Below are positions 23,512 through 29,645 of a stretch of 31,488 nt of DNA, one piece after another. The notes beneath the pieces are model-generated. The model did no database searches. It was not told where the DNA came from and saw nothing but the letters and a program-made list of their open reading frames with translations. The position numbers and the translations under genes were made by a program. The stretch is from JAHJFW01 sp964595075 (lineage in GTDB: Bacteria; Patescibacteriota; Patescibacteriia; 2-12-FULL-60-25), in assembly GCA_964595075.1 (NCBI GenBank), contig CAZQNT010000010.1, forward strand, positions 1-31,488. Reading direction: 5' to 3'. How positions within the stretch are numbered: the stretch's first letter is position 1; each line of letters starts with the position of its first letter.

Positions 23512-24380
23512 ACGGCGATAGGAAAATCAATTCTTGGAAAGCTTTCGTATCCTTCGAGGCGCGTGGCGTCGTAAGTCCAATCAAAAATTGAAGTGAACGG
23601 ATCGGTTATGATTGTTGGAAGGGGATATGCGTTCGTATCTCGACCAAGCTGTTCCTTCGCACCGTCAACGTGGTTTACGTAGATATGTACGTCTGCCAAA
23701 AATCCAACCAAACGCCCTTCTTGTAGCCCCGCTTCTTTTGCGAGTAGATGAAGCAGAAGGGCGTAACTCGCGATGTTGAAGGGGAGTCCGAGCATCGTGT
23801 CTACGCTTCGTTGGTTCCATAATAAGTTGAGCTTTCCGTTTACGACTGTGACTTGGAAGCCGTAGTGGCACGGAGGCAGGGCTTGTTCTGACAGAGCTTT
23901 TGGATTCCACGCGACTACGATCATTCGCCGATCGTTCGGATTCGTTTTCAGCGTTTGCACTACTTTGGCGAGCTGATCGATTCCGGTTCCGGAATAATCC
24001 GCATCGAAGTTCGAATAAGGCGCGTCAAAATGACGCCATTGAAAACCGTAAACCGGCCCCAGATCCCGTTCTTCGCGCATGCGTTTTTTTGATTCTTCGT
24101 CATGCCCGTACGGCGCTTTTTTAGGATTCGCCCACTCGTCCCAAATCGTGTTTCCGCGTTCTTGCAACCACGTTTTATCCGTAAGTCCTTTGATGAAAAA
24201 TTCCAGTTCCGTTCGCACCATCTTGAACGGCATTTTTTTTGTAGTGAGCAACGGAAAGCCCTTGCTCATATCATGCTCGAATATGGCGCCGGCGATGGTG
24301 AGAGCATCAACGCCGGTTCGGTTTTCTTTACGTTCGCCTTCATCGAGAATGCGGCGGACGATGCTGTGGTAAGAAAGCAT
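23508..24380 (-). CDS. thyA: Thymidylate synthase
   Basis: The 290-aa ThyA methylates dUMP using methylene-tetrahydrofolate. Visible signatures are ENRTGVDAL (dUMP phosphate Arg), GFPLLTTKKMPFK, IWDEW, LGPVYGFQWRHF, and the catalytic Cys171 in ALPPCHYGFQ. NDRRMIVVAWNP, LNLLWNQRSVD and LPFNIASYALLLHLLA also fit. I set the start at 24380 (MLSYHSIV); a longer frame to 24503 exists, but its extra residues are encoded by the GC-rich repeat at 24415-24442 and do not belong to the family. Confidence 0.96.
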   Translation of the reverse strand: MLSYHSIVRRILDEGERKENRTGVDALTIAGAIFEHDMSKGFPLLTTKKMPFKMVRTELEFFIKGLTDKTWLQERGNTIWDEWANPKKAPYGHDEESKKRMREERDLGPVYGFQWRHFDAPYSNFDADYSGTGIDQLAKVVQTLKTNPNDRRMIVVAWNPKALSEQALPPCHYGFQVTVVNGKLNLLWNQRSVDTMLGLPFNIASYALLLHLLAKEAGLQEGRLVGFLADVHIYVNHVDGAKEQLGRDTNAYPLPTIITDPFTSIFDWTYDATRLEGYESFPRIDFPIAV

Positions 24381-24414
24381 GGGAAGAAGTTGGTAGTGAG
24401 TAGTTGGTAGTTTG

Positions 24415-24442
24415 TAGGGGCGGGCTTGTCCCGCCCTCCCCG
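24415..24442. repeat. GTAGGGGCGGGC repeat, copy 2
   Basis: Identical in 28 positions to the copy at 21360, in the same orientation, lying between thyA and dut. The 85 nt between the two genes hold only this repeat and short unassigned sequence. Confidence 0.8.
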
Positions 24443-24465
24443 TTTGTAGCGAGAAGAGGATGGAC

Positions 24466-24895
24466 TCATCCCGTCGAACCCCATCCCCCGCGAGTTTCGC
24501 CAAGTGGCGGACCTTCTTCGAAGGTTACGCGCGGTCGTGGGAGGATGATGGCTTGCGCGAGGCGGGTGCCGGCCGCGACCTCTACCGGATTATCTCCCGG
24601 ATTCCAGACGTAGATCAAGCATTCCTCTTTCGGGCCGCAAAAATCCGCGTCCAAAACTCCCACTTGGTTCGCAAGCCAGAGTCCATGTTTTTTGAAGAGG
24701 GATGAGCGACCGAGAATCAGCATGACATGTTCTGTCGGAATGCCGAATACCAGACCGGTGCGAAGAAACGCGCTGCTTTTTGGCGCGACAGTCACGTCTT
24801 CGATAATCGCGAGATCGAAAGCCGCCGCTCCCGGAGTTTTATATTCAGNNNNNNNNNNNNNNNNNNNNNNNNNNNNNNNNNNNNCGTACGTTCAT
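24466..24895 (-). CDS. dut: dUTPase (interrupted by an assembly gap)
   Basis: dUTPase hydrolyses dUTP to dUMP, the substrate of ThyA. The sequence from the gap onward reads EYKTPGAAAFDLAIIEDVTV, the usual first motif, then LRTGLVFGIP, GRSSLFKKHGLWLANQ, GVLDADFCGP (motif 3 has Phe where Tyr is common), AGTRLAQAIIL and the closing RGGWGSTG. The likely true start is ATG 24895 (MNVR...) on the far side of the 36 N. The frame does not close with exactly 36, which implies a true gap of 2 modulo 3 (35 or 38 nt would fit family length). A GTG start at 24795 would remove motif 1 and is rejected. Confidence 0.88.
24849..24884. other. Assembly gap (36 N) inside dut
   Basis: It lies in the N-terminal coding part of dut. 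The flanking frames do not agree for exactly 36 nt, so the N count is an estimate. Confidence 0.9.
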
Positions 24896-24901
24896 ATTTT
24901 T

Positions 24902-24974
24902 GTCATCCCGAGCGAAGTCGAGGGATCCCTTAAATACGCAATGCAAGGGATTCCTCCGCTACGGTCGGAATGAC
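24902..24974. repeat. REP-like hairpin, GAGCGAAGTCGAGG type
   Basis: TGTCATCCCGAGCGAAGTCG opens the unit and CTACGGTCGGAATGACA closes it. The inner parts AGGGATCCCTT and AAGGGATTCCT also pair. It overlaps the 3' end of the P-loop kinase gene (24959-24974). Confidence 0.8.
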
Positions 24975-25519
24975 AGATGCGACATTAGTTCAGAAATTTG
25001 TTTTTCAAGATTTTCTTTTGAGCCCGAGTTATCAATCGTCCTATCCGCTTGCGCCTCGACTGACGCTATCGTCACTTCGGTCGGCGCTTTTTCCAGTTTC
25101 ATGAACGATTCGAGAGTTTGTTTTGTTTCACCCGCGTTTTCACCGCGTGTTTTTATGCGCTCGTATCTTATCTCCGGTGGAACGGTTACGCTAACAAGTT
25201 GGAAGTTGCCGATTTTTTTCAGTCCGTCCAAATCTCCCAATCGTCGGAGACCGTCCAATACGATGAGCGGAGCCGCGTCGTTTTCCATCTTTTTCAATAA
25301 TGCGTTTTTCAGAACATCCTGTCCGAATTCGTTGCGCAGGATTTCAGAAAGATTGATGAGATTTTCTCTGCTATTACCCACAAAGAGCAGATCAAGAATT
25401 TCTCGAAGAACGTCGCTGAATCTATAAATAGAAGCGCCATATTTCTCTTTGAGTATTTTTGCGACAGTTCCTTTGCCGGATCCCTTGCGTCCTACAAGGC
25501 CGATTACTAATTGGGACAT
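24959..25519 (-). CDS. P-loop nucleotide kinase-like protein
   Basis: The 186-aa protein has Walker A GRKGSGKGT at residues 9-17, then YRFSDVLREILD, resembling the substrate region of dephospho-CoA and NMP kinases. APLIVLDGLRRLGDLDGL is a Walker-B-like strand, and VSVTVPPEIRYERIKTRGE matches the lid Arg segment of the AAA_17/UPF0200-like kinases. I set the start at 25519 (MSQLVIGLVG); the upstream extension is encoded by REP copy D. The last residues (SHLSFRP) come from the repeat at 24902-24974. It sits between dcd and dut, so a role in nucleotide phosphorylation is plausible but unproven. Confidence 0.7.
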   Translation of the reverse strand: MSQLVIGLVGRKGSGKGTVAKILKEKYGASIYRFSDVLREILDLLFVGNSRENLINLSEILRNEFGQDVLKNALLKKMENDAAPLIVLDGLRRLGDLDGLKKIGNFQLVSVTVPPEIRYERIKTRGENAGETKQTLESFMKLEKAPTEVTIASVEAQADRTIDNSGSKENLEKQISELMSHLSFRP

Positions 25520-25536
25520 AGTGCTATTGGTATTAT

Positions 25537-25632
25537 TGTCATCCCCGCGGAGGCGGGGATCCATTTCCTCGAAATATAAGGAGTAGGATCTTCACGGTCT
25601 AGATCCCCCCGAATGCTTTCGGTGGGATGACA
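25537..25632. repeat. REP-like double hairpin, copy D
   Basis: TGTCATCCCCGCGGAGGCGG... (25537-25563), linker CATTTCCTCGAAATATAAGG..., then AGATCCCCCCGAATGC... to 25632. The linker is almost the same as that of copy E (30137-30226) read on the opposite strand. Confidence 0.88.
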
Positions 25633-25640
25633 GGAATTAT

Positions 25641-26795
25641 TTATCCCAAATCATATCGGCGCTCATTCTCCCACTTCGGCGACGAGCAGGCAATCGGCTC
25701 TTTGAACCACTTGGCAAGACGGGGACCCGACTGCTCTTTGTAGTTGGATTTCAAATCAATTCCGTATAATTTTTCCGGCGGCGACACCAATCGTTCGTAC
25801 ACCATCAAACATATCGGCTGTCCGTCGCGTAGTACGAATTTTTGTCCATACGCCTCCACCTCGAGAACTGCGGCCGTGCCACGATCAGTGTCATTTTCGC
25901 GCCAGCCCCAACCAGGATCGAAGAATCCTGCGAAGTGCGAGCGGAATTCGCCTTTGGAAGGATCGTAGTTTGCCATTTCGGCGGCAACCGTGGGCGGAAC
26001 CAGGATTTTTTCTTTTGTGACAAGGATATAAAACGTGCCTGGTTCAAGCGTGAGTTCTCCGTTTTTCGGACGGGGGATGGGTTCAAAAAAATCAAACGGG
26101 TCATGATCGTAGCGCGCGGTATCAAGAATGCCGGCCGGACTGCAGGAAGCGCGCCAACCGACGATATCCACGCTCGTCAGGTCGACGGTCATGGTGATCC
26201 CGTCTCGTATAACTTCCTCGGAAGGCGGAACCGGTTGTCCGTCAGCTTTGCGCAGAAGTTTGTATCTGTCATACATCATCCGATGTTCAAGAGCGTTAAA
26301 GCGCGCGTCGCCGGAAAAAAATCGCATCTGATTCAGACGATCTCCTGGATGAAGTCGTACGGAAAAACTGTTCGGCACTATCTCGACCCAGAGACTTCCT
26401 TTGTACCCGGCCGGAACGGAATCGAATCTCGGCACGCCGTCCACAAGAAGGCGTGTTCGCAAATCGATTCGGCCGGAGGATGATTTATTGGAAGTTGCCG
26501 CGCGGATGTTCGGTGGCAGATTTATCTCTTCCTTGAGTTTTACCAAGTATATTCCTCCGACTTCAAGCGGAATATCGAACGTAGTCGGATAGAGCGCGCC
26601 TTTTTGCGCGATTTCCATTACGGTTTCGCCTGTGCGGGGGAGGTACGAACCGCGGAGTCGGTAGACTTGACCAGTGAGCGTCAAATCCAGCGAAGACGGC
26701 TGAATAGCTTGGCTTGAGGCACCGGTGATATAACCTGCGGCGATCATCTCGCGAATGATTTGGTAGGGGAGAGCGCCTTGGCGGTTTTCCATCAT
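25641..26795 (-). CDS. dcd: Two-domain dCTP deaminase
   Basis: The 384-aa protein contains two dUTPase/dCTP-deaminase-fold domains. It opens IIREMIAAGYITGASSQAIQ, QPSSLDLTL is the first conserved strand, and VPAGYKGSLWVEI lies at about 130-142. The second copy runs from about 200, with ITMTVDLTS, LEPGTFYILVTKEKILVPP, and FFDPGWGWRENDTDRGTAAV followed by LEVEAY, which holds the catalytic Glu region. This is the tandem DCD architecture known from alphaproteobacteria, instead of the usual 180-aa single-domain enzyme. It would deaminate dCTP to dUTP for Dut and ThyA downstream. I use ATG 26795; longer frames enter the terminator hairpin. Confidence 0.85.
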   Translation of the reverse strand: MMENRQGALPYQIIREMIAAGYITGASSQAIQPSSLDLTLTGQVYRLRGSYLPRTGETVMEIAQKGALYPTTFDIPLEVGGIYLVKLKEEINLPPNIRAATSNKSSSGRIDLRTRLLVDGVPRFDSVPAGYKGSLWVEIVPNSFSVRLHPGDRLNQMRFFSGDARFNALEHRMMYDRYKLLRKADGQPVPPSEEVIRDGITMTVDLTSVDIVGWRASCSPAGILDTARYDHDPFDFFEPIPRPKNGELTLEPGTFYILVTKEKILVPPTVAAEMANYDPSKGEFRSHFAGFFDPGWGWRENDTDRGTAAVLEVEAYGQKFVLRDGQPICLMVYERLVSPPEKLYGIDLKSNYKEQSGPRLAKWFKEPIACSSPKWENERRYDLG

Positions 26796-26802
26796 GCGAC
26801 AA

Positions 26803-26831
26803 ACCTTATCGAGAATGCAAAAACAGGGCAA
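26803..26831 (-). promoter_or_regulatory. Promoter of dcd, leaderless
   Basis: On the minus strand TTGCCC (26831-26826), 17-nt spacer, TAAGGT (26808-26803), then 7 nt to the ATG. The -35 box lies in the stem of the rplA terminator. Confidence 0.55.
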
Positions 26832-26840
26832 TGCCCTGTT
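26818..26840 (-). terminator. Terminator after rplA
   Basis: AACAGGG and CCCTGTT pair around CATTG on the minus strand, followed by TTTTTG. It lies 47 nt beyond the rplA stop. Confidence 0.8.
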
Positions 26841-26843
26841 ATT

Positions 26844-26890
26844 GTAGGGGCGCGGTTGCCGCGCCCTGGGCGGGACAAGCCCGCCCCTAC
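26844..26890. repeat. GTAGGGGCG repeat, inverted pair (copy 3)
   Basis: GTAGGGGCGCGGTTGCCGCG at the left end and GCGGGACAAGCCCGCCCCTA plus C at the right end form an inverted pair. The right half matches copies 1 and 2 in reverse orientation. The rplA stop codon (26887-26889) lies inside it. Confidence 0.8.
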
Positions 26891-27570
26891 GATGCGTCCA
26901 CTTTCACAGCCGGTCCCATTGTTGAAGTAAGCACCGCGTTTTTTATGAACACTCCTTTTGAGCTTGCGGGTTTTGCTTTGCGAATAGCTTCGATGATCGC
27001 TTTGGCGTTTTCGGTCAGCTTTTCATTATCGAGAGACGTTTTACCGATGACTTGATGAATGTTTCCGGTCGCGTCGTTTTTTACGGAAACTTTTCCGCGC
27101 TTCAATTCCTCGATCATCTTTTTTACGTTCGCGCTCACGGTTTCCGTTTTCGGGTTAGGCATCAGTCCTTTTGGTCCGAGAACTTTCGCGACTTTTGCCA
27201 TTTTAGGCATCATGTCTGGAGTCGCAACTGCAACCTCGAAGTCGATCTTGCCGGACGTGGCGATTTGCGCAATGAGCTCTTCTCCGCCTACGACGTCCGC
27301 TCCCGCATCGGTCGCTTCCTTTTCTTTATCGGCAGGAACGAAAGCCGCGATTTTTTTAGTCTTGCCCGTTGAGTTAGGCATGACAAGAGTAATGCGAACC
27401 TGCTGCTCGCCCTTTTTAGGGTCTATTCCAAGGTTCATATGAATCTCAACCGACCCGTCGAACTTGGTCGTCGACGTCTTCTTCACCAGGTCGACCGCCT
27501 CGGCGATCGAGTAGACCTTTTTAGGGTCAATGAGCTTTTTCAGCTCCGAAAAGCGTTTAGAACGCGGCAT
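26887..27570 (-). CDS. rplA: 50S ribosomal protein L1
   Basis: The 227-aa protein is normal for L1. It starts PRSKRFSELKKLIDPKKVYS and carries EIHMNLGIDPKKGEQQVR, the domain II Rossmann-like segment (residues 68-155, with GEELIAQI), VLGPKGLMPNPKTETVS at about 132-148, and VKNDATGNIHQVIGKTSLD near the end. L1 forms the mobile stalk at the E site and represses its own operon in many bacteria. In most genomes it directly follows rplK; here 2 kb of unrelated genes separate them and rplA has its own promoter and leader. Confidence 0.96.
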   Translation of the reverse strand: MPRSKRFSELKKLIDPKKVYSIAEAVDLVKKTSTTKFDGSVEIHMNLGIDPKKGEQQVRITLVMPNSTGKTKKIAAFVPADKEKEATDAGADVVGGEELIAQIATSGKIDFEVAVATPDMMPKMAKVAKVLGPKGLMPNPKTETVSANVKKMIEELKRGKVSVKNDATGNIHQVIGKTSLDNEKLTENAKAIIEAIRKAKPASSKGVFIKNAVLTSTMGPAVKVDAS

Positions 27571-27634
27571 ATAGCTGTGGTGCGGACGCCCCGAAAGCGT
27601 TCTGGGCTCCCACGGTTATTGAATGAATGTGCGG

Positions 27635-27663
27635 ACTCTAGCGTAAATATACGTAGCGGTCAA
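27635..27663 (-). promoter_or_regulatory. rplA promoter with 58-nt leader
   Basis: On the minus strand TTGACC (27663-27658), 17-nt spacer, TAGAGT (27640-27635). The leader to 27571 is GC-rich with GTGGGAGCCC and a small hairpin ACGCTTTCGGGGCGT, which could be an L1-binding autoregulatory site. That last point is speculation. Confidence 0.7.
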
Positions 27664-27672
27664 GATAGATAC

Positions 27673-27700
27673 CAAAAAGAGCACTGAAGCGCTCTTTTTG
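27673..27700 (-). terminator. Terminator, left boundary of the island
   Basis: AAAAAGAGC and GCTCTTTTT pair around an 8-nt loop. The 28-nt unit CAAAAAGAGC...CTTTTTG is the same as 29582-29609 in 26 of 28 positions and in the same orientation. It ends the transcript of the 233-aa gene. Confidence 0.88.
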
Positions 27701-27722
27701 TGGGATGATCTTGGTTTGTTAT

Positions 27723-28424
27723 TTAGAATTTTTCCACACCTACCCCGAGAGCTCCGGAAGAATAATCTTCGTTTGCAACTCCTTTGCCTATTGCTAGACC
27801 GCAGACGTCATTCGGCATGTCTTGCATCCCCCATGTTGTAAGCAGTGTTTCGGAATCAAGGTTGAGTAAGACAGAAGGTTTTCCAGGCAACTCATCTGCC
27901 TTAAGTTTGTCGTATGACTCTTGTGTAAATATCGAATATACTCGCCAATAGTTTTCGCCCCAGGATTTTGATCCTGGAACGTAAACCGCGTAGTTCTTTG
28001 TTTCACCGGAGTTATTTGCCTTGTCGATTTCTTCACTTTTTACGAGGTAATAATCTTTGCAAGCGTTCGATGTGGTAAATTTTACGCGATATGTATCATC
28101 TTTATAGAGTGTAATTTTTTCAGTGGCGTTTACTTTCTCGGTTGCTTTTTGCGCAGCTTCAGACTCAATCTTTCCAACTTTTTCCTCCATCGCGCCAACC
28201 TTTCCGCTCAAAGCAGCGCTTTCGGTTTTAATAGACGCGACATCGGTTTTGATTACTGACGTGTCGCTGTTGATTTTGAAAAACAATAAAGCGAATCCCG
28301 CAACGAGCAGGACGATAAGAACGATGTGCCACACAAGCGATGAACCGGATGGTTTCATCGGAGCGGTGGACGGTGATGGGGTTTTCACCGGCGGCGTTGA
28401 AGGAAGCGGTGTTTCGTTTGCCAT
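27723..28424 (-). CDS. Membrane-anchored coiled-coil protein, unknown
   Basis: The 233-aa protein has a Pro/Ser/Thr-rich cytoplasmic start (residues 1-30) and one membrane helix at about 31-50 (VWHIVLIVLLVAGFALLFF). A coiled coil follows at about 55-100 (SVIKTDVASIKTESAALSGK, EEKVGKIESEAAQKATEKV), then an extracellular domain with two cysteines (NACKDYYLV and NDVCGLAIGK) that could pair. I do not recognise the outer domain. TGA-TACAAT at 28465-28457 is a likely -10 box, leaving a leader of about 27 nt. It is inside the island between rplA and rplK. Confidence 0.65.
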   Translation of the reverse strand: MANETPLPSTPPVKTPSPSTAPMKPSGSSLVWHIVLIVLLVAGFALLFFKINSDTSVIKTDVASIKTESAALSGKVGAMEEKVGKIESEAAQKATEKVNATEKITLYKDDTYRVKFTTSNACKDYYLVKSEEIDKANNSGETKNYAVYVPGSKSWGENYWRVYSIFTQESYDKLKADELPGKPSVLLNLDSETLLTTWGMQDMPNDVCGLAIGKGVANEDYSSGALGVGVEKF

Positions 28425-28456
28425 ATGTGTACTATGAATAATGATTAATAATCAAC

Positions 28457-28465
28457 ATTGTATCA
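28457..28465 (-). promoter_or_regulatory. Extended -10 box of the 233-aa gene
   Basis: On the minus strand TGA-TACAAT, 32 nt before the ATG at 28424. A run of seven G with TTGTAG upstream gives only a 15-nt spacer, so the -35 contribution is weak. Confidence 0.5.
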
Positions 28466-28507
28466 CATACCCCCCCGCTACAATTTTTTCCGATAAATCC
28501 GGTGAGT

Positions 28508-28548
28508 TTGACGATAGTAACGCGGAGCGTTAAGCTATAGCTAGCTTA
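28508..28548 (+). promoter_or_regulatory. higBA promoter with operator-like palindrome
   Basis: TTGACG (28508-28513), 17-nt spacer, TAAGCT (28531-28536). The -10 box lies in the inverted repeat TAAGCTA-TAGC-TAGCTTA (28531-28548), which reaches the ATG. A HigA dimer bound there would block the promoter, the usual autoregulation of such operons. The expected leader is about 5 nt. Confidence 0.65.
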
Positions 28549-28829
28549 TGATTGTAAGTTTCCGTGATAAGGAAACCGCTAGGATTATTTCCAGAGAATT
28601 TTCACGTAAATTGCCGACAGATATTCAAAGAACTGCGCTTCGCAAATTATTGATTGTTGATGCCGCTACAACGTTAAACGACCTCAAGATTCCACCAGCC
28701 AACAAGCTTGAAAAACTAGGAAAGAATCGCGTTGACCAATACAGCATACGCGTCAATGATCAATGGAGAATCTGTTTTCGATGGCAACAGGGAAACGCGC
28801 ACGACGTAGAAATAACCGACTATCATTAA
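28548..28829 (+). CDS. higB: RelE/HigB-type toxin
   Basis: The 93-aa protein belongs to the RelE/HigB superfamily of mRNA-cleaving toxins (plasmid maintenance killer type). It starts IVSFRDKETARII and has LRKLLIVDAATTLNDLKIPP. NKLEKLGKNRVDQYSIRVND leads into QWRICFRWQQGNAHDVEITDYH, which is the diagnostic HigB end with the Arg and C-terminal Tyr-His residues. The toxin gene precedes the antitoxin, the HigBA order, with a 4-nt gap. It is probably addictive in effect, stabilising the island. Confidence 0.9.
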   Translation: MIVSFRDKETARIISREFSRKLPTDIQRTALRKLLIVDAATTLNDLKIPPANKLEKLGKNRVDQYSIRVNDQWRICFRWQQGNAHDVEITDYH

Positions 28830-28833
28830 TAAT

Positions 28834-29139
28834 ATGACTATGAAAAAAATCAAAGCAATCCACCCGGGTGAGATTCTTAAAGAAGATTTTTTAACGCCTT
28901 TTAATTTGAGCGAATATAGACTCGCGATGAGCATCAATGTGCCGCCACGGCGCATTAATGAAATCGTGCACGGGTTACGCGGTATTAGTGCCGATACAGC
29001 CCTGCGTTTAGAAAAATATTTCGGGACTACCGCCGCCTTTTGGATGAATTTACAATCCCGTTACGATCTCGAAACAAAAAAAGACATTGTAGGAGAGGAA
29101 ATCCAACGTGAGATTATTGCCCTGGAACACGCAATTTGA
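28834..29139 (+). CDS. higA: HigA-type antitoxin
   Basis: The 101-aa protein is a Cro/C1-type helix-turn-helix of the VapI/HigA group. IHPGEILKEDFLTPFNLSEY starts the domain, the recognition part is NVPPRRINEIVHGLRGISAD, and LRLEKYFGTTAAFWMNLQSR with YDLE ends it. It neutralises HigB and represses the promoter at 28508. The ATG at 28834 is 4 nt after the toxin stop; a second ATG lies two codons later. Its 3' end overlaps the convergent 52-aa gene by 26 nt. Confidence 0.9.
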   Translation: MTMKKIKAIHPGEILKEDFLTPFNLSEYRLAMSINVPPRRINEIVHGLRGISADTALRLEKYFGTTAAFWMNLQSRYDLETKKDIVGEEIQREIIALEHAI

Positions 29140-29272
29140 TTTCCTCGAGGATTTGTCTGTAAAATTCTCGGTCAATTTCATATTTATGTTTCCATCGCCT
29201 TGCCCAACCGTGCTTATGCGGTTTGCATAACGCGCAACCGCCGCCTTTTTTGATTTTGTATTGTTTTCGCAT
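29114..29272 (-). CDS. 52-aa Cys-pair basic protein, unknown
   Basis: The product reads MRKQYKIKKGGGCALCKPHK then HGWARRWKHKYEIDREFYRQ. A CxxC followed by KPHKxGWxxRWK looks like a small zinc- or nucleic-acid-binding knuckle, and the end is an amphipathic helix. I have no firm family name. The start at 29272 is preferred because the motif begins right after it; a longer frame to 29383 runs into the neighbouring gene. An inverted repeat GCTATT-GGA-AATAGC lies directly upstream. It is 52 nt downstream of the 72-aa antitoxin-like gene and may be its partner. Confidence 0.55.
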   Translation of the reverse strand: MRKQYKIKKGGGCALCKPHKHGWARRWKHKYEIDREFYRQILEEIKLRVPGQ

Positions 29273-29324
29273 AATGCTATTTCCAATAGCACTTTGGATA
29301 TTCCCAGTATTCGAAAGTAATAAA

Positions 29325-29543
29325 TTATGACAAAAGTTCCGCAAAAGAGGCGATTGTTCGCATGTTCCCAGTGCGATCTTCATGTACCGCTCGTTTGGCG
29401 CGACGAATCATTTTTGGCGTCATCTCTTTTATTTCTTGCGCAACGATGAATCGTCCGTATTCTGATATGTCAAAACCGAATTTTTTCGCTTTTTTTGCGA
29501 TTTGGTTCCGTTCGTCCCTCGTGATTTCAAGTTCAAGTTTCAT
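29325..29543 (-). CDS. Antitoxin-like small protein
   Basis: The 72-aa protein begins MKLELEITRDERNQIAKKAK, a short strand then a helix as in ribbon-helix-helix proteins, and continues FGFDISEYGRFIVAQEI. The C-terminal tail (RTGNMRTIASFAELL) resembles the toxin-wrapping tails of RelB-like antitoxins. No standard toxin ORF is adjacent; the 52-aa Cys-pair gene downstream is the only candidate. It has a promoter with good spacing. Assignment rests on size, pattern and context. Confidence 0.55.
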   Translation of the reverse strand: MKLELEITRDERNQIAKKAKKFGFDISEYGRFIVAQEIKEMTPKMIRRAKRAVHEDRTGNMRTIASFAELLS

Positions 29544-29549
29544 AATTAC

Positions 29550-29578
29550 AGCATACGATATTTCAAAAACACTGGCAA
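29550..29578 (-). promoter_or_regulatory. Promoter of the 72-aa gene, leaderless
   Basis: On the minus strand TTGCCA (29578-29573), 17-nt spacer, TATGCT (29555-29550), then 6 nt to the ATG at 29543. Confidence 0.7.
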
Positions 29579-29581
29579 TAT

Positions 29582-29609
29582 CAAAAAGAGCGCCGAAGCG
29601 CTCTTTTTG
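29582..29609 (-). terminator. Terminator after rplK, right boundary of the island
   Basis: AAAAAGAGCG and CGCTCTTTTT pair around CTTCGG on the minus strand. It ends the secE-nusG-rplK transcript and is a near copy of 27673-27700. Confidence 0.9.
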
Positions 29610-29645
29610 ATATGTACACCGAGTACTGCGAACTGAGAACTTTTT

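Noticed and set aside
24381..24503. 41-residue N-terminal extension of thymidylate synthase
   Set aside because: It is encoded by the GTAGGGGCGGGC repeat and flanking sequence; family members start at the MLSYHS-type methionine.
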